This document shows, piece after piece, positions 1 through 7,696 of a stretch of DNA of 64,000 nucleotides. The DNA is from Bradyrhizobium barranii subsp. apii (GTDB lineage: Bacteria; Pseudomonadota; Alphaproteobacteria; Rhizobiales; Xanthobacteraceae). Every line of letters begins with the position of its first letter. The stretch's first letter is position 1. The position numbers and the translations under genes were made by a program. Location: assembly GCF_011516635.5 (NCBI RefSeq), contig NZ_CP096255.1, positions 3,966,501 to 4,030,500 of the forward strand, given 5' to 3'. The notes below the pieces were generated by a model, which saw only the letters and a program-made list of their open reading frames with translations, made no database searches and was not told the DNA's origin.

Positions 1-453
1 CAGCGCGTCCGCAGCGAGCGCCTGGCTGCGCGTCTCCCGCGCGGCACGATGCAGGGCGCGGGCACGCCACAGGTTCACGACGATGTCGATCACCAGCACC
101 ACGAACGGTACGGCCGAGATGGTCGGCGGCGGGGTTCCCTCGCGCAGGCGGCTGTAGGATTCGACCAGGATGCCCCCGGCCAGCACGTAGAGCAGGGCGG
201 TGACGCCGAGCGCGGAGATGCTCTCCAGCTTGCCGTGGCCGTAATGGTGCTCTTCGTCGGCCGGCTTGTCGGACACTCGCACCACCGCCCAGGTGATGAT
301 GGTCGCGACCAGGTCGATCGAGGAATGCAGGGCCTCCGAAATCAGCGCCAGCGAGCCGATCGCGATCCCGACCGCAAACTTGGCCGCTGCCATGCCGCCG
401 CTGGCGAAGATCGAGATTGCGGCGACCGAGGTCTTGTTGTGCTGTGCGCTCAT
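1..453 (-). CDS. Cation diffusion facilitator (CDF) metal exporter, N-terminal part
   Basis: The 151 codons read leftward from an ATG at 453 and run off the window edge, so only the N-terminal half is present. CDF proteins are inner-membrane antiporters that export divalent metals such as zinc, iron or cobalt in exchange for protons. Hydrophobic helices are visible at about residues 11-35 and 38-60. The second holds a SEALHSSID stretch (H43 and D47), matching the HxxxD metal site of CDF helix 2. It is followed by the HHYGHGKLE loop (69-77) that marks the family, then two more hydrophobic stretches. The metal specificity cannot be read from this half. Confidence 0.88.
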   Translation of the reverse strand, partial: MSAQHNKTSVAAISIFASGGMAAAKFAVGIAIGSLALISEALHSSIDLVATIITWAVVRVSDKPADEEHHYGHGKLESISALGVTALLYVLAGGILVESYSRLREGTPPPTISAVPFVVLVIDIVVNLWRARALHRAARETRSQALAADAL

Positions 454-581
454 GGCCCGGGATTTAGCAGCCTAGGGCTGAACATCAAGCGACGATCCAC
501 AGCTGTAGTCGCGAGTGAGTTGCAGGAGCGAAACTATTGCGAATGCTTCCGAATTGAATGCTCGCTTATGCCACCGGCTCA

Positions 582-684
582 GTCTCGTAGGATGGGCAAA
601 GGCGCGTAGGGCCGTGCCCACCAACAAGTGTCTCCTGATCAACCGCTGTGGTGGGCACGCTCCGCTTTGCCCACCCTACGAGAC
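582..684. repeat. Intergenic palindromic element, family A copy 1
   Basis: Two imperfect inverted arms, beginning GTCTCGTAGGATGGGCAAAG on the left (582 on) and ending in its complement at 684, flank a short centre. The core reads GGTGGGCAAAGCG...GTGCCCACC. A second copy of the same family lies at 14439-14530. It sits between the convergent ends of no identified genes on the left and the MDR stop on the right, and could fold into a long hairpin when transcribed. Confidence 0.8.
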
Positions 685-709
685 CGGGCGCTCGTCGCCC
701 GGCCAGGGA

Positions 710-1678
710 TCACAGCGTCACGACGATCTTCCCCAGATGCTTGTTCGCCTCCATGTGCTCGAACGCCTTGTCGATGTCGTCGAACGCGTAGACCTTGTCG
801 ATCGGCAGCTGCAGCTTGCGTGACTCGACCGCGCCCCAGATGTCCTTGCGAACCTCGTCGAAGATCTCGCGGACCTCCTCGATGGTGCGGGTGCGGAAGG
901 TGACGCCGACATAGTCGATCCGGCGCGCGGCATGCAGGTCGAAGTTGAAATCGGCATGGGTGCCGCCGAGCCGGCCGACATTGACGATGCGGCCCTTGAC
1001 CTTGGTGGCGGCGAGGTTCTGGCTCGCGACCTTGCCCGAGACCTGGTCGACGATGAGGTCGACGCCTTCGCCGTTCGTCGCCTTCAGCACCTCGTCCACC
1101 CATTTGGGGTCGGAGGAGTCGACGGCGAGGTCGGCGCCATACTCCCTAAGCCGGCCGCGGCGATAGGCATCGGTCGACGAGCCGATCACGAGCTTGGCGC
1201 CCTTGAGCCGCGCAATCTGCATCGCCATCAGGCCGACGCCGGAGCTCGCCCCCTGGATCAGCACGGCTTGCCCGGGCTGAACGCCGCCAACGGTGACGAC
1301 CGCATTGTGCATGGTCGCGAGCGCGACGGGCAGGGTGGCGGCTTCCTCGAAGTTCATGTTCGATGGCGCGCGGAACAGCCGGCCGTGATCGGCCAGGGTG
1401 TATTCGGCGAACGCCGCGCCGCCCGAGCCCATGATGCGGTCGCCGACCTTCACGCCCTTGGCATCCGGTCCGAGCTCGGCGACCTCGCCGGCCCATTCCA
1501 TGCCGAGCACGGTGCCGGCACCGCCGGCGGCGCCATGGGCGTGGCCCTTGCGCATGCCGGTGTCGGCGCGGTTCAGCCCGCAGGCGCGGACGCGGACCAG
1601 CACCTGCGTGCCCTTAGGCTTTGGTTGAGCGACGTCGGAAATCTGAGCGCCGTCAGGGCCGTAGACATAAGCCTTCAT
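710..1678 (-). CDS. Zinc-independent MDR oxidoreductase (quinone oxidoreductase-like)
   Basis: This 322-residue protein belongs to the medium-chain dehydrogenase/reductase superfamily, in the NADPH:quinone oxidoreductase branch, a cytoplasmic class that reduces quinones or enones. The N-terminal GroES-like domain contains GLNRAD (about residues 34-39) and GMEWAGEV (59-66), and lacks the GHE and four-cysteine zinc signatures of alcohol dehydrogenases. The nucleotide-binding motif is IQGASSGVG (about 141-149). Its ATG at 1678 is preceded by a GCGAGAG ribosome site. It follows the nitronate monooxygenase gene by 25 bp on the same strand, so the two probably form an operon. The natural substrate is unknown. 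Confidence 0.85.
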   Translation of the reverse strand: MKAYVYGPDGAQISDVAQPKPKGTQVLVRVRACGLNRADTGMRKGHAHGAAGGAGTVLGMEWAGEVAELGPDAKGVKVGDRIMGSGGAAFAEYTLADHGRLFRAPSNMNFEEAATLPVALATMHNAVVTVGGVQPGQAVLIQGASSGVGLMAMQIARLKGAKLVIGSSTDAYRRGRLREYGADLAVDSSDPKWVDEVLKATNGEGVDLIVDQVSGKVASQNLAATKVKGRIVNVGRLGGTHADFNFDLHAARRIDYVGVTFRTRTIEEVREIFDEVRKDIWGAVESRKLQLPIDKVYAFDDIDKAFEHMEANKHLGKIVVTL

Positions 1679-1703
1679 GAATTACTCTCGCTTCTTGCAG
1701 TGA

Positions 1704-2699
1704 TTATTCAGCGGCTTGTGCGCTCGGATGAGCGATCATGCCTTCGAGCCGGCTGCGAATGATGGCTTCGGCCTCGCGCACGATGCGGGAGATCAGCTCG
1801 GCGCAGCTCGGGATGTCCTGGATCAGGCCCTGCACCTGGCCCGCCGACCAGATGCCTTCGTCCGAATTGCCGGTCGCATAGACCATCTTACCACGGGCGC
1901 CCGCAACCAGCTCGCGGATGTCCTCGAACTTCGCGCCTTCCTTCTCCATGGCGACGACCTTGGTCGAGATGTCGTTTTTGGCAACGCGCGAGGTGTTGCG
2001 CATGGTGCGGAAGATCAGCTCGGTCTCGCGCTCGTCATTGGCGACGATCTTCTCCTTGATGAGCTGGTGGATCGGGCTTTCCTTGGTGGCCATGAAGCGG
2101 GTGCCCATGTTGATGCCCTCGGCGCCGAGCGCCAGGGCGGCGACGAGGCCGCGGGCATCGGCAAAGCCGCCCGAGGCGATCATCGGGATCTTGATCTTGT
2201 TGGCGGCGGCCGGGATCAGGATCAGGCCGGGGGTGTCGTCCTCGCCGGGGTGGCCGGCGCATTCGAACCCGTCGATCGAGATGGCGTCGACGCCCATGCG
2301 CTCGGCCGAAAGCGCGTGGCGGACGCTGGTGCATTTGTGCACGATCTTGACGCCATGCCTCCTGAACTCGTCGACATGCTCCTGCGGCTTGTTGCCGGCG
2401 GTCTCGACCACGGTGATGCCGGCCTCGATGATGGCGGCGCGGTATTTGGCGTAGGGCGGCGGCTTGATCGCGGGCAGGATGGTGAGGTTGACGCCAAAGG
2501 GCTTGTCGGTGAGGTCGCGGCAGCGCGCGATCTCCTTGGTCAGGTCTTCCGGGGTCGGCTGGGTCAGCGCCGTGATGAAGCCGAGCGCGCCGGCGTTCGC
2601 GACCGCGGCGACCAGCTCGGCGCGTCCGACCCATTGCATGCCGCCCTGGACGATCGGGTGCTCGACGCCGACGAGCTTTGTGAACCGTGTCTGCAGCAT
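1704..2699 (-). CDS. Nitronate monooxygenase (2-nitropropane dioxygenase family)
   Basis: This is an FMN-dependent TIM-barrel enzyme that oxidises alkyl nitronates such as propionate 3-nitronate, a detoxification reaction. The start is placed at 2699, giving 331 residues: it has a GGCGGGGGAAAC ribosome site and begins MLQTRFTKLVG, right where the family begins, whereas the frame open upstream is unlike coding sequence. Visible motifs are the IVQGGMQW start of strand 1, GALGFITA, the DGFECAGHPGE catalytic-histidine loop (about residue 180) and the FMN phosphate site IASGGFADARGLVAALALGA. It is the upstream gene of a likely two-gene operon with the MDR reductase. Confidence 0.88.
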   Translation of the reverse strand: MLQTRFTKLVGVEHPIVQGGMQWVGRAELVAAVANAGALGFITALTQPTPEDLTKEIARCRDLTDKPFGVNLTILPAIKPPPYAKYRAAIIEAGITVVETAGNKPQEHVDEFRRHGVKIVHKCTSVRHALSAERMGVDAISIDGFECAGHPGEDDTPGLILIPAAANKIKIPMIASGGFADARGLVAALALGAEGINMGTRFMATKESPIHQLIKEKIVANDERETELIFRTMRNTSRVAKNDISTKVVAMEKEGAKFEDIRELVAGARGKMVYATGNSDEGIWSAGQVQGLIQDIPSCAELISRIVREAEAIIRSRLEGMIAHPSAQAAE

Positions 2700-2970
2700 G
2701 ATCTGTTTCCCCCGCCTCGCGTGGCGCTCTGTTATCGGTTGATGGCGGCAGGATGCCGCCGGGGTCGGGAAATGTCTATTGCGCCGCCGTGCGGTGGGGG
2801 CGGGGCGATCATGCGAGGCGTGAGGGGATTCCGTGGGGCGGATAATTTTGGTGCGGGGCGCTTGGCGTATTCTCCTGCCGTCGTCCTGGCGAAAAGGGGC
2901 GACGGCGGAGAGGTAGCAAAGGTGCTGCTCCAAGGGTGCCCGGAAGGCCGAGCGCCAACTGGATCCCGCG

Positions 2971-3531
2971 TCAACCTTGGCCACGAAGCCGCAGGAGTCG
3001 CGATGGAATATACTCGACGTCGATGCTGATGCCGTCTCCGCTCAGAGGGTTCGCGGTGTAGACGACGGAGACAGACAGTTCGAATTGGCTGACAATCGTC
3101 AAGATAGCGATGGTGAGCGCGGTGTCTCCGCTCGGGGCCGCGCCCAGCAGCATCTCTGCGATACGGCAGCAATCATCCATCGTCGCCCCCAACGGAGGAA
3201 GCTTGATGACCTCTACCTGACGTGCAGCGAACGTGGTCGGGTCGGCGACGTCGGGTTCACGCGCAACAACAGCGCCCGAGTTGATCAAGGGCACGACGAA
3301 CTTCAGAACCGGTGCCGTCACCAGGTTGAGATTTTGAATGTTGACCTCGGTCGCATACACGCCCGGCCGGGCGCCGGCGACACAACAGCAGCTTGCCTCG
3401 GATTGCTTGCCGCATACGATCTTCGCGCTGTATGCGAAGAGGCCCTCGGCTGCGGCCGGTATCGCGCCGAGCTTTTCGAGAAATGGATGCTTCAACCGGT
3501 CAGCACTTGAGCCCGTCTGATTGTTAGCCAT
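2971..3531 (-). CDS. Conserved hypothetical protein with a cysteine cluster
   Basis: I do not recognise a named domain. The 186-residue product starts at 3531 and has no signal peptide or membrane helix. Near residues 41-51 it carries a tight cysteine group (CGKQSEASCCC) followed by VAGARPGVYATEVNIQN, and later MDDCCRIAEMLLG (about 120-132), so six cysteines in total sit in two clusters that could bind metal. The stretch from about residue 52 to 170 alternates hydrophobic strands as in a beta-sandwich. I have an impression of similar cytoplasmic proteins in other soil bacteria, but not of their function. It stands alone with unrelated neighbours. Confidence 0.65.
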   Translation of the reverse strand: MANNQTGSSADRLKHPFLEKLGAIPAAAEGLFAYSAKIVCGKQSEASCCCVAGARPGVYATEVNIQNLNLVTAPVLKFVVPLINSGAVVAREPDVADPTTFAARQVEVIKLPPLGATMDDCCRIAEMLLGAAPSGDTALTIAILTIVSQFELSVSVVYTANPLSGDGISIDVEYIPSRLLRLRGQG

Positions 3532-3715
3532 CTCGACCTCCGTGAAGGTTTGTGGAACGGATGAGCGGCACCTGGGCGCGTTGCTTATAGTCCTCGGTCT
3601 TGCCTCGATTGAGTTTTGATTGCGCTACGCCAGACGCTTTCCCGCAGCGCCTGCTCACCACCTACAATAGCACTGTCGAGGAATGCTCGCCAATCATGTC
3701 AAAGGCGAATAACGG

Positions 3716-4366
3716 CTACTCCGCCGACAGCCGCACCATCTGGCGGCCGCCGTTCATTTCCTTGAGGCTGTTGACGAATTTTTCCGGGCGCTGCCAGCGG
3801 TAGGGGACCTGCAGGCCCATGAACTCGGCGATGTCGCCGATGAAGCCGGTGCAGTTGGTGGTCTCAGCGTTCCAGACCGGCGAGCTCGCCTGCAATTTCT
3901 TGATATAGGCGAAGACACGCTTGGCGTCGGCTTCGCTCAGATAGACGCGATAGTTCGCGGTCAGATAGTCCGGATCGAGGTCGCCGTAGCTCGCGCCGGT
4001 TTCGGCTGGCACCCAGGTGAGGTGACCGAGCACATAGGCCCAAGTGTCGCCGGCGGGCGTGAGGCCCGCGACTTCGACGGCGCGCTCGCTGGTCTTGCCG
4101 TACCAGACGAACGCATGGCCCCAGCTCGCCGCCGTCCGCGCGCGGAAGTCGACGTAGTAGGGACCCTTCTCCGCGCGCGCGACGGAGCGCCGCGTCGATT
4201 GCGGCGCCGGTCGTGATGCGGTGTCGGTCGTAGCAAGCGCATTGGCGTCGGCAACGCGCTTGTTCGCTTCGTGGGCCGAGGCCGAGGGGGTGGTGCAGGC
4301 GAGCATCGCCGCGAGAGCGAATCCCGCGAGGATGCAGGATCCCGATCGATCAGATGTGTTCGTCAC
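3716..4366 (-). CDS. Secreted hypothetical protein, possible cysteine-peptidase-like fold
   Basis: The 216-residue product starts with a signal peptide (hydrophobic core about residues 10-24, then a likely cut after PSASA), so it is periplasmic or lipid-attached through C24. The mature part begins around YYVDFRARTAASWGHAFVWYG, with a conserved-looking histidine, and ends with NAETTNCTGFIGDIAEFMGL (about 165-184). A histidine in a GHAFV context and a later NC near helix start recall permuted papain-like (DUF4105/Lnb or NlpC-like) proteins, but that is an inference from pattern alone. It is monocistronic, 61 bp upstream of the next gene on the same strand. Confidence 0.65.
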   Translation of the reverse strand: MTNTSDRSGSCILAGFALAAMLACTTPSASAHEANKRVADANALATTDTASRPAPQSTRRSVARAEKGPYYVDFRARTAASWGHAFVWYGKTSERAVEVAGLTPAGDTWAYVLGHLTWVPAETGASYGDLDPDYLTANYRVYLSEADAKRVFAYIKKLQASSPVWNAETTNCTGFIGDIAEFMGLQVPYRWQRPEKFVNSLKEMNGGRQMVRLSAE

Positions 4367-4426
4367 GTTGTGCCCCTCGACTACCGGCCGCTTACGCAGA
4401 TTTCTTGCGCGTATTTCCGTTGCGCG

Positions 4427-4630
4427 TCAGTAGCGCGCAGCGACCGGGCCGGGCGCCTTGCCGATCGGGGCCTTTCCAATCGGGCTCTTGCCAATCGGCA
4501 TCTTGCCGATCGGCGCCTGCTCCGCAGGATAGACGGGAACGGGCTGGCGACGCGGCAGATCCGCAGCGTTCGCAGCCGTCACCAGAGCAAGCGTCGCACC
4601 CAGAGCAATTACAATTTTCTTCACAGTCAT
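4427..4630 (-). CDS. Small secreted protein with IGKxP pentapeptide repeats
   Basis: A 67-residue precursor read from the ATG at 4630. The first 22 residues are a clear signal peptide (MTVKK, hydrophobic core, cut after ANA). The mature part of about 45 residues is proline-rich and holds four to five tandem units of the form PIGK(M/S/A) (about residues 41-62), ending in PGPVAARY. The repeat is basic and likely unstructured. The longer frame open upstream of 4630 runs through non-coding sequence and is not used. Function unknown; such short repeat-bearing exported peptides are common in Bradyrhizobium genomes. Confidence 0.6.
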   Translation of the reverse strand: MTVKKIVIALGATLALVTAANAADLPRRQPVPVYPAEQAPIGKMPIGKSPIGKAPIGKAPGPVAARY

Positions 4631-4794
4631 ACCCCTAGAAGGTTTGGTCCAAACACGGCACGGCCGTGCCCCCAGACACGCCTCATAGAAGGCGGCCGAA
4701 TGCGTCCAAGTTGCGGCACCCGCGGGACATGTTGGCGGCATTGATCGGGTGTACAGGGATGTGATGTGTCTGGATGTTTCGGAGTGCGGGGGTC

Positions 4795-4881
4795 TGTAGG
4801 ATGGGTAGAGCGCAGCGAAACCCATCGGCCATCTGCGCGGGGGCGATATGATGGGTTTCGCTGCGCTCTACCCATCCTACA
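4795..4881. repeat. Perfect 32-bp inverted repeat, intergenic palindromic element family B
   Basis: The left arm at 4795-4826 starts TGTAGGATGGGTAGAGCGCA and is repeated exactly in inverted orientation at 4850-4881, with a 23-bp spacer. Located between two genes on the minus strand. It is the cleanest palindrome in the window and probably one of a genome-wide dispersed family. Confidence 0.88.
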
Positions 4882-4887
4882 CACCCT

Positions 4888-6294
4888 TCACCCGATCCGG
4901 TTCAGGCTGTTGCGGATCGTCGAGAAGATGCCGCCGATGTCCTTGCGCAAGGCATCGAGCGCGTTGAAATTGTCAAAGATGCGGGCGAGGCGGTCTTCGA
5001 CCTCGCGCTTGCTCCTGGCGAGGGCATCGACGCGCGAGGCGAGGGTGACGTCGCCGTTCGCCTCGATCTCGCCGACGGTTTTCGCGAGAAGATCGCGGGT
5101 GGTGCCGACCTCCGCGATCAGGGCCTCGATGCCGAACACCGGCGCCTTCAGCGGAACGAGGTCGGCCTGCGACTTCGACAGCTCCATCTTGAAGGTGTTC
5201 AGCGTCGCCAGCGTCTCCTGCAACACGCCGAGGCGCTGGCGCGACTGGAGGACGAAATCATTCAGCGCGTTCTGGCGGTCGACGAGGGTCTTGCCGTCGG
5301 GGTCGGTTTCGACGTCGGCGAGCGCGCGTTCGAGCTGGGCCTGGCGCTGGCCGAGCTCCTCGAAATCGAGCCGGATCGCTTTCAGGATGTTGAAGCTGTC
5401 GTCGATGCGGGCGAGGCGCTGCGCGATCTCGATCTTGTTCTTCGATAGCGTCTCGACGCGAGTGTCGAGCGGCGCCTCGCCGCCGGTCTCGAGCTCGTCG
5501 ATACTCTTGGCCAGGCGGTCATGGCTGAGGCCGAGCTCGCCGATCAGGGCATTGATGCCGGCGTCCGACGAGCGCAGCGGGATCAGCTCGGCATGGGATT
5601 TCGCCAGATCTTCCTTGTACTGGCTGAGGGTCACGAAAGTGTCCTGGACCGCGTTCACCCGTGACAGCAGCGCCGATACGTCGCGGGCAACATCTTTCAG
5701 GCGGTCGGCGAGGTTGTTCTTGCGGTCGTCGGTCTCGAGGTCGAGCAGGGAGCGTTCGAGCTGGTTCTGGCGGTCGCGGATCTCGGTGAAAACAGGCTCG
5801 ACCGCGCGCCGCTGATCGGCGACCTTGCCCACCATCTCTCGCACCCCCTGCTGGCGTCGGCGGATCTCGGCGAGCTGGTCGTGCATGTCGGTGGATTCGT
5901 TGCGGCCCTGCTGGAGCAGGGCGCGCTGCTCAGTCTCGCCCAGCTTGTCATGGAGGGCGGAGACGGCCTCGCGGGGATCGCTTTCGATCAGGTGCTGGAC
6001 GGTGGCGTCGAGGTGGTTTTGCAGGGCGTGGGCGACGACGACATCCTCGCGGGTCTTCTTGAGGCGGTCGCGCAGAGTATTGAGGCGGCGATCCTGACGC
6101 GAGAGCCGCCAGGCGGGGGCGCCGATCAGCGCCAGCCCGAGCGTCACGATCGCGCCGGTTGCGATGCGCTGCGGCATCGGCAGGCCCGCAAACAGGGCGG
6201 GCAAGTGCGCGACGTCATAACCAAACGCCTGCTGGGCGAGGATCGCGATGGCGGCTAGCAGGACAAACCAGGCAACCACGAAAAACAGCCACAT
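4888..6294 (-). CDS. Membrane-anchored coiled-coil protein with internal duplication
   Basis: This 468-residue protein has two N-terminal hydrophobic segments (about residues 2-22 and 43-62) and then almost 400 residues of charged heptad-like sequence predicted as coiled coil facing the cytoplasm or periplasm. An internal repeat of roughly 110-120 residues is visible: ERSLLDLETDDRKNNLADRL, ERALADVETDPDGKTLVDRQ and the recurring ALIGELG/ALIAEVG, ETGGEAPLDTRVETL/EANGDVTLASRVDAL and FNILKAIR/FNALDALR segments. No enzyme motif was found. It resembles bacterial spacer or cytoskeleton-like proteins only by architecture. Palindromic repeats lie on both sides, so it is transcribed alone. Confidence 0.75.
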   Translation of the reverse strand: MWLFFVVAWFVLLAAIAILAQQAFGYDVAHLPALFAGLPMPQRIATGAIVTLGLALIGAPAWRLSRQDRRLNTLRDRLKKTREDVVVAHALQNHLDATVQHLIESDPREAVSALHDKLGETEQRALLQQGRNESTDMHDQLAEIRRRQQGVREMVGKVADQRRAVEPVFTEIRDRQNQLERSLLDLETDDRKNNLADRLKDVARDVSALLSRVNAVQDTFVTLSQYKEDLAKSHAELIPLRSSDAGINALIGELGLSHDRLAKSIDELETGGEAPLDTRVETLSKNKIEIAQRLARIDDSFNILKAIRLDFEELGQRQAQLERALADVETDPDGKTLVDRQNALNDFVLQSRQRLGVLQETLATLNTFKMELSKSQADLVPLKAPVFGIEALIAEVGTTRDLLAKTVGEIEANGDVTLASRVDALARSKREVEDRLARIFDNFNALDALRKDIGGIFSTIRNSLNRIG

Positions 6295-6470
6295 CGTGAC
6301 TTCCCCACCCGGGACACATTCTCGCCATAGTTGCTATTGGAGAGCGGAACCGAGATCAAGGGGCGGGCGGGGTTGCCAGATGTTTCCGGTCGCGCGATCC
6401 ACTGCTGGTTGTGTCAGTCGATTGGCGGAGAGCAGGGTGCCAGGTTTTCCCGGGGAGCGGGGCAAGGCCT

Positions 6471-6557
6471 GTAAGCCCGGATGGAGCAAAGCGCAATCCG
6501 GGGTCTGCGCGCGCAGAAACGCCCGTCCCGGATTAGGCTTCGCTCCATCCGGGCTAC
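6471..6557. repeat. Intergenic palindromic element, family C
   Basis: Left arm GTAAGCCCGGATGGAGC (from 6471) pairs with GCTCCATCCGGGCTAC (ending 6557), with inner imperfect pairing through AATCCGGG and CCCGGATT. It lies in the 332-bp stretch between 6295 and 6626, where I see nothing else. Confidence 0.8.
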
Positions 6558-6626
6558 GGCACTGCGTGGGCCCCTTTCGGGGAGGCTAGCAGCAGGCGTC
6601 GGCGCGAGCCGGCGAGCCTCGGGCTA

Positions 6627-6743
6627 TCATTTCCCGAGGAAGTTCGTGCGCATCTTGTCGGCGAACCAGACCACGAAGATCGCCGCGAACGAGAGAGCGA
6701 AGTACAGAGCCGCCCAGAGAAGTGCATTACTGGCATTCGACAT
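6627..6743 (-). CDS. 38-residue single-span membrane protein
   Basis: A short frame read from the ATG at 6743, preceded by an excellent ribosome site (AGGGAGGATGTC). The product MSNASNALLWAALYFALSFA... has one hydrophobic helix (about residues 8-28) and a short basic tail ending NFLGK. Its size and layout match the accessory microproteins that associate with larger membrane complexes or small stress-induced membrane peptides, but no partner gene is adjacent. The ribosome site and clean topology make it a credible gene despite its length. Confidence 0.62.
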   Translation of the reverse strand: MSNASNALLWAALYFALSFAAIFVVWFADKMRTNFLGK

Positions 6744-6910
6744 GACATCCTCCCTTGCATCAGAAATCGATCTGTTGCCGGGAAGGATAGCGGCAGCCGC
6801 GGACCGCCGATTTGCGCAGGATCAATTTTTGCCGGGCTGCGGCGCAAATGGCCGGCGAGCCTTCATTCCGGGCCCACGATGGATTTGCGGCCTGGGAATG
6901 ACGCAGCGAG

Positions 6911-7696
6911 TTACAGCCGAAACTCGTTCGTCAGCTCGCCGATACCCTCGATCGCAACGGTGACCGTATTCACCGGCTCCTTCATCACCCCGACGCCGAC
7001 CGAGGTGCCGACGGCGATGAGGTCGCCGGGAAGCAGGGTCATGTCGTGGGAGATTTTGCTGACCAGCTCCTGCGCGGTGAAGATCATGTCCGAGATCGGA
7101 TAGTTCTGTCGCTCCGCGCCGTTGAGGATGGTGCGCACGGTGAGCTTGGCCGGATCGAGGCCGGTTGCGATGACGGGGCCGAACGGGCCGTAATCATCGA
7201 TGCCCTTGGCGCGGGCCCATTGCGGGAAAGTGGGATCGCTGGTCAGGATGTCGTTGGCGGTGATGTCGTTGACGCAGGTGTAGCCGAAGATGAAGCTGTC
7301 GGCTTCCGCCGGCGAAACGCGGGCGCAGGTCTTGCCGATGACGATGCCGAGCTCGCCCTCATAGGTGGTCTTGCCGTCGTAATAAGAGGGGCGGCGGATC
7401 ACGGCGCCCGGCGTCGTGATCGTGGTGGTCGCCTTCAATAGATAGAGCGGCTCCGGCGGCTCGGGCTGGTTCAGCTTGGCGGCGAGCGCGTGGAAATTAT
7501 TCCAGAGCGCGACGATCTTGCTGGGCGCGCAGGGCGCGAGCAACTCGACCTCCGACAGCGCCAGCATCTTGCCGGTGGCTGCATGGCGGCCGAACATCTC
7601 GCCCTCATGCACGCTGATGCCTGATTGCGTCAGGGTGCCGAAGCCGGTCGCACCGGCATGGCGGAAGCGCATCCACTGTTTCATCTCGCCCGCCAT
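6911..7696 (-). CDS. Fumarylacetoacetate hydrolase family protein
   Basis: The 261-residue product has the FAH fold used by 2-keto-4-pentenoate hydratases, 5-carboxymethyl-2-hydroxymuconate isomerases and acylpyruvate hydrolases. The metal-binding pair is seen in YEGELGIVIGK (E113-E115 region) and in GYTCVNDITANDI with an aspartate ligand, followed by GPFGPVIATG. The C-terminal part LLPGDLIAVGTSVGVG is typical. I place the start at the ATG 7694-7696, whose first base overlaps the stop of the upstream reductase gene (TGATG), so the two are translationally coupled. A GTG one codon earlier is possible. The substrate is not evident. Confidence 0.85.
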   Translation of the reverse strand: MAGEMKQWMRFRHAGATGFGTLTQSGISVHEGEMFGRHAATGKMLALSEVELLAPCAPSKIVALWNNFHALAAKLNQPEPPEPLYLLKATTTITTPGAVIRRPSYYDGKTTYEGELGIVIGKTCARVSPAEADSFIFGYTCVNDITANDILTSDPTFPQWARAKGIDDYGPFGPVIATGLDPAKLTVRTILNGAERQNYPISDMIFTAQELVSKISHDMTLLPGDLIAVGTSVGVGVMKEPVNTVTVAIEGIGELTNEFRL

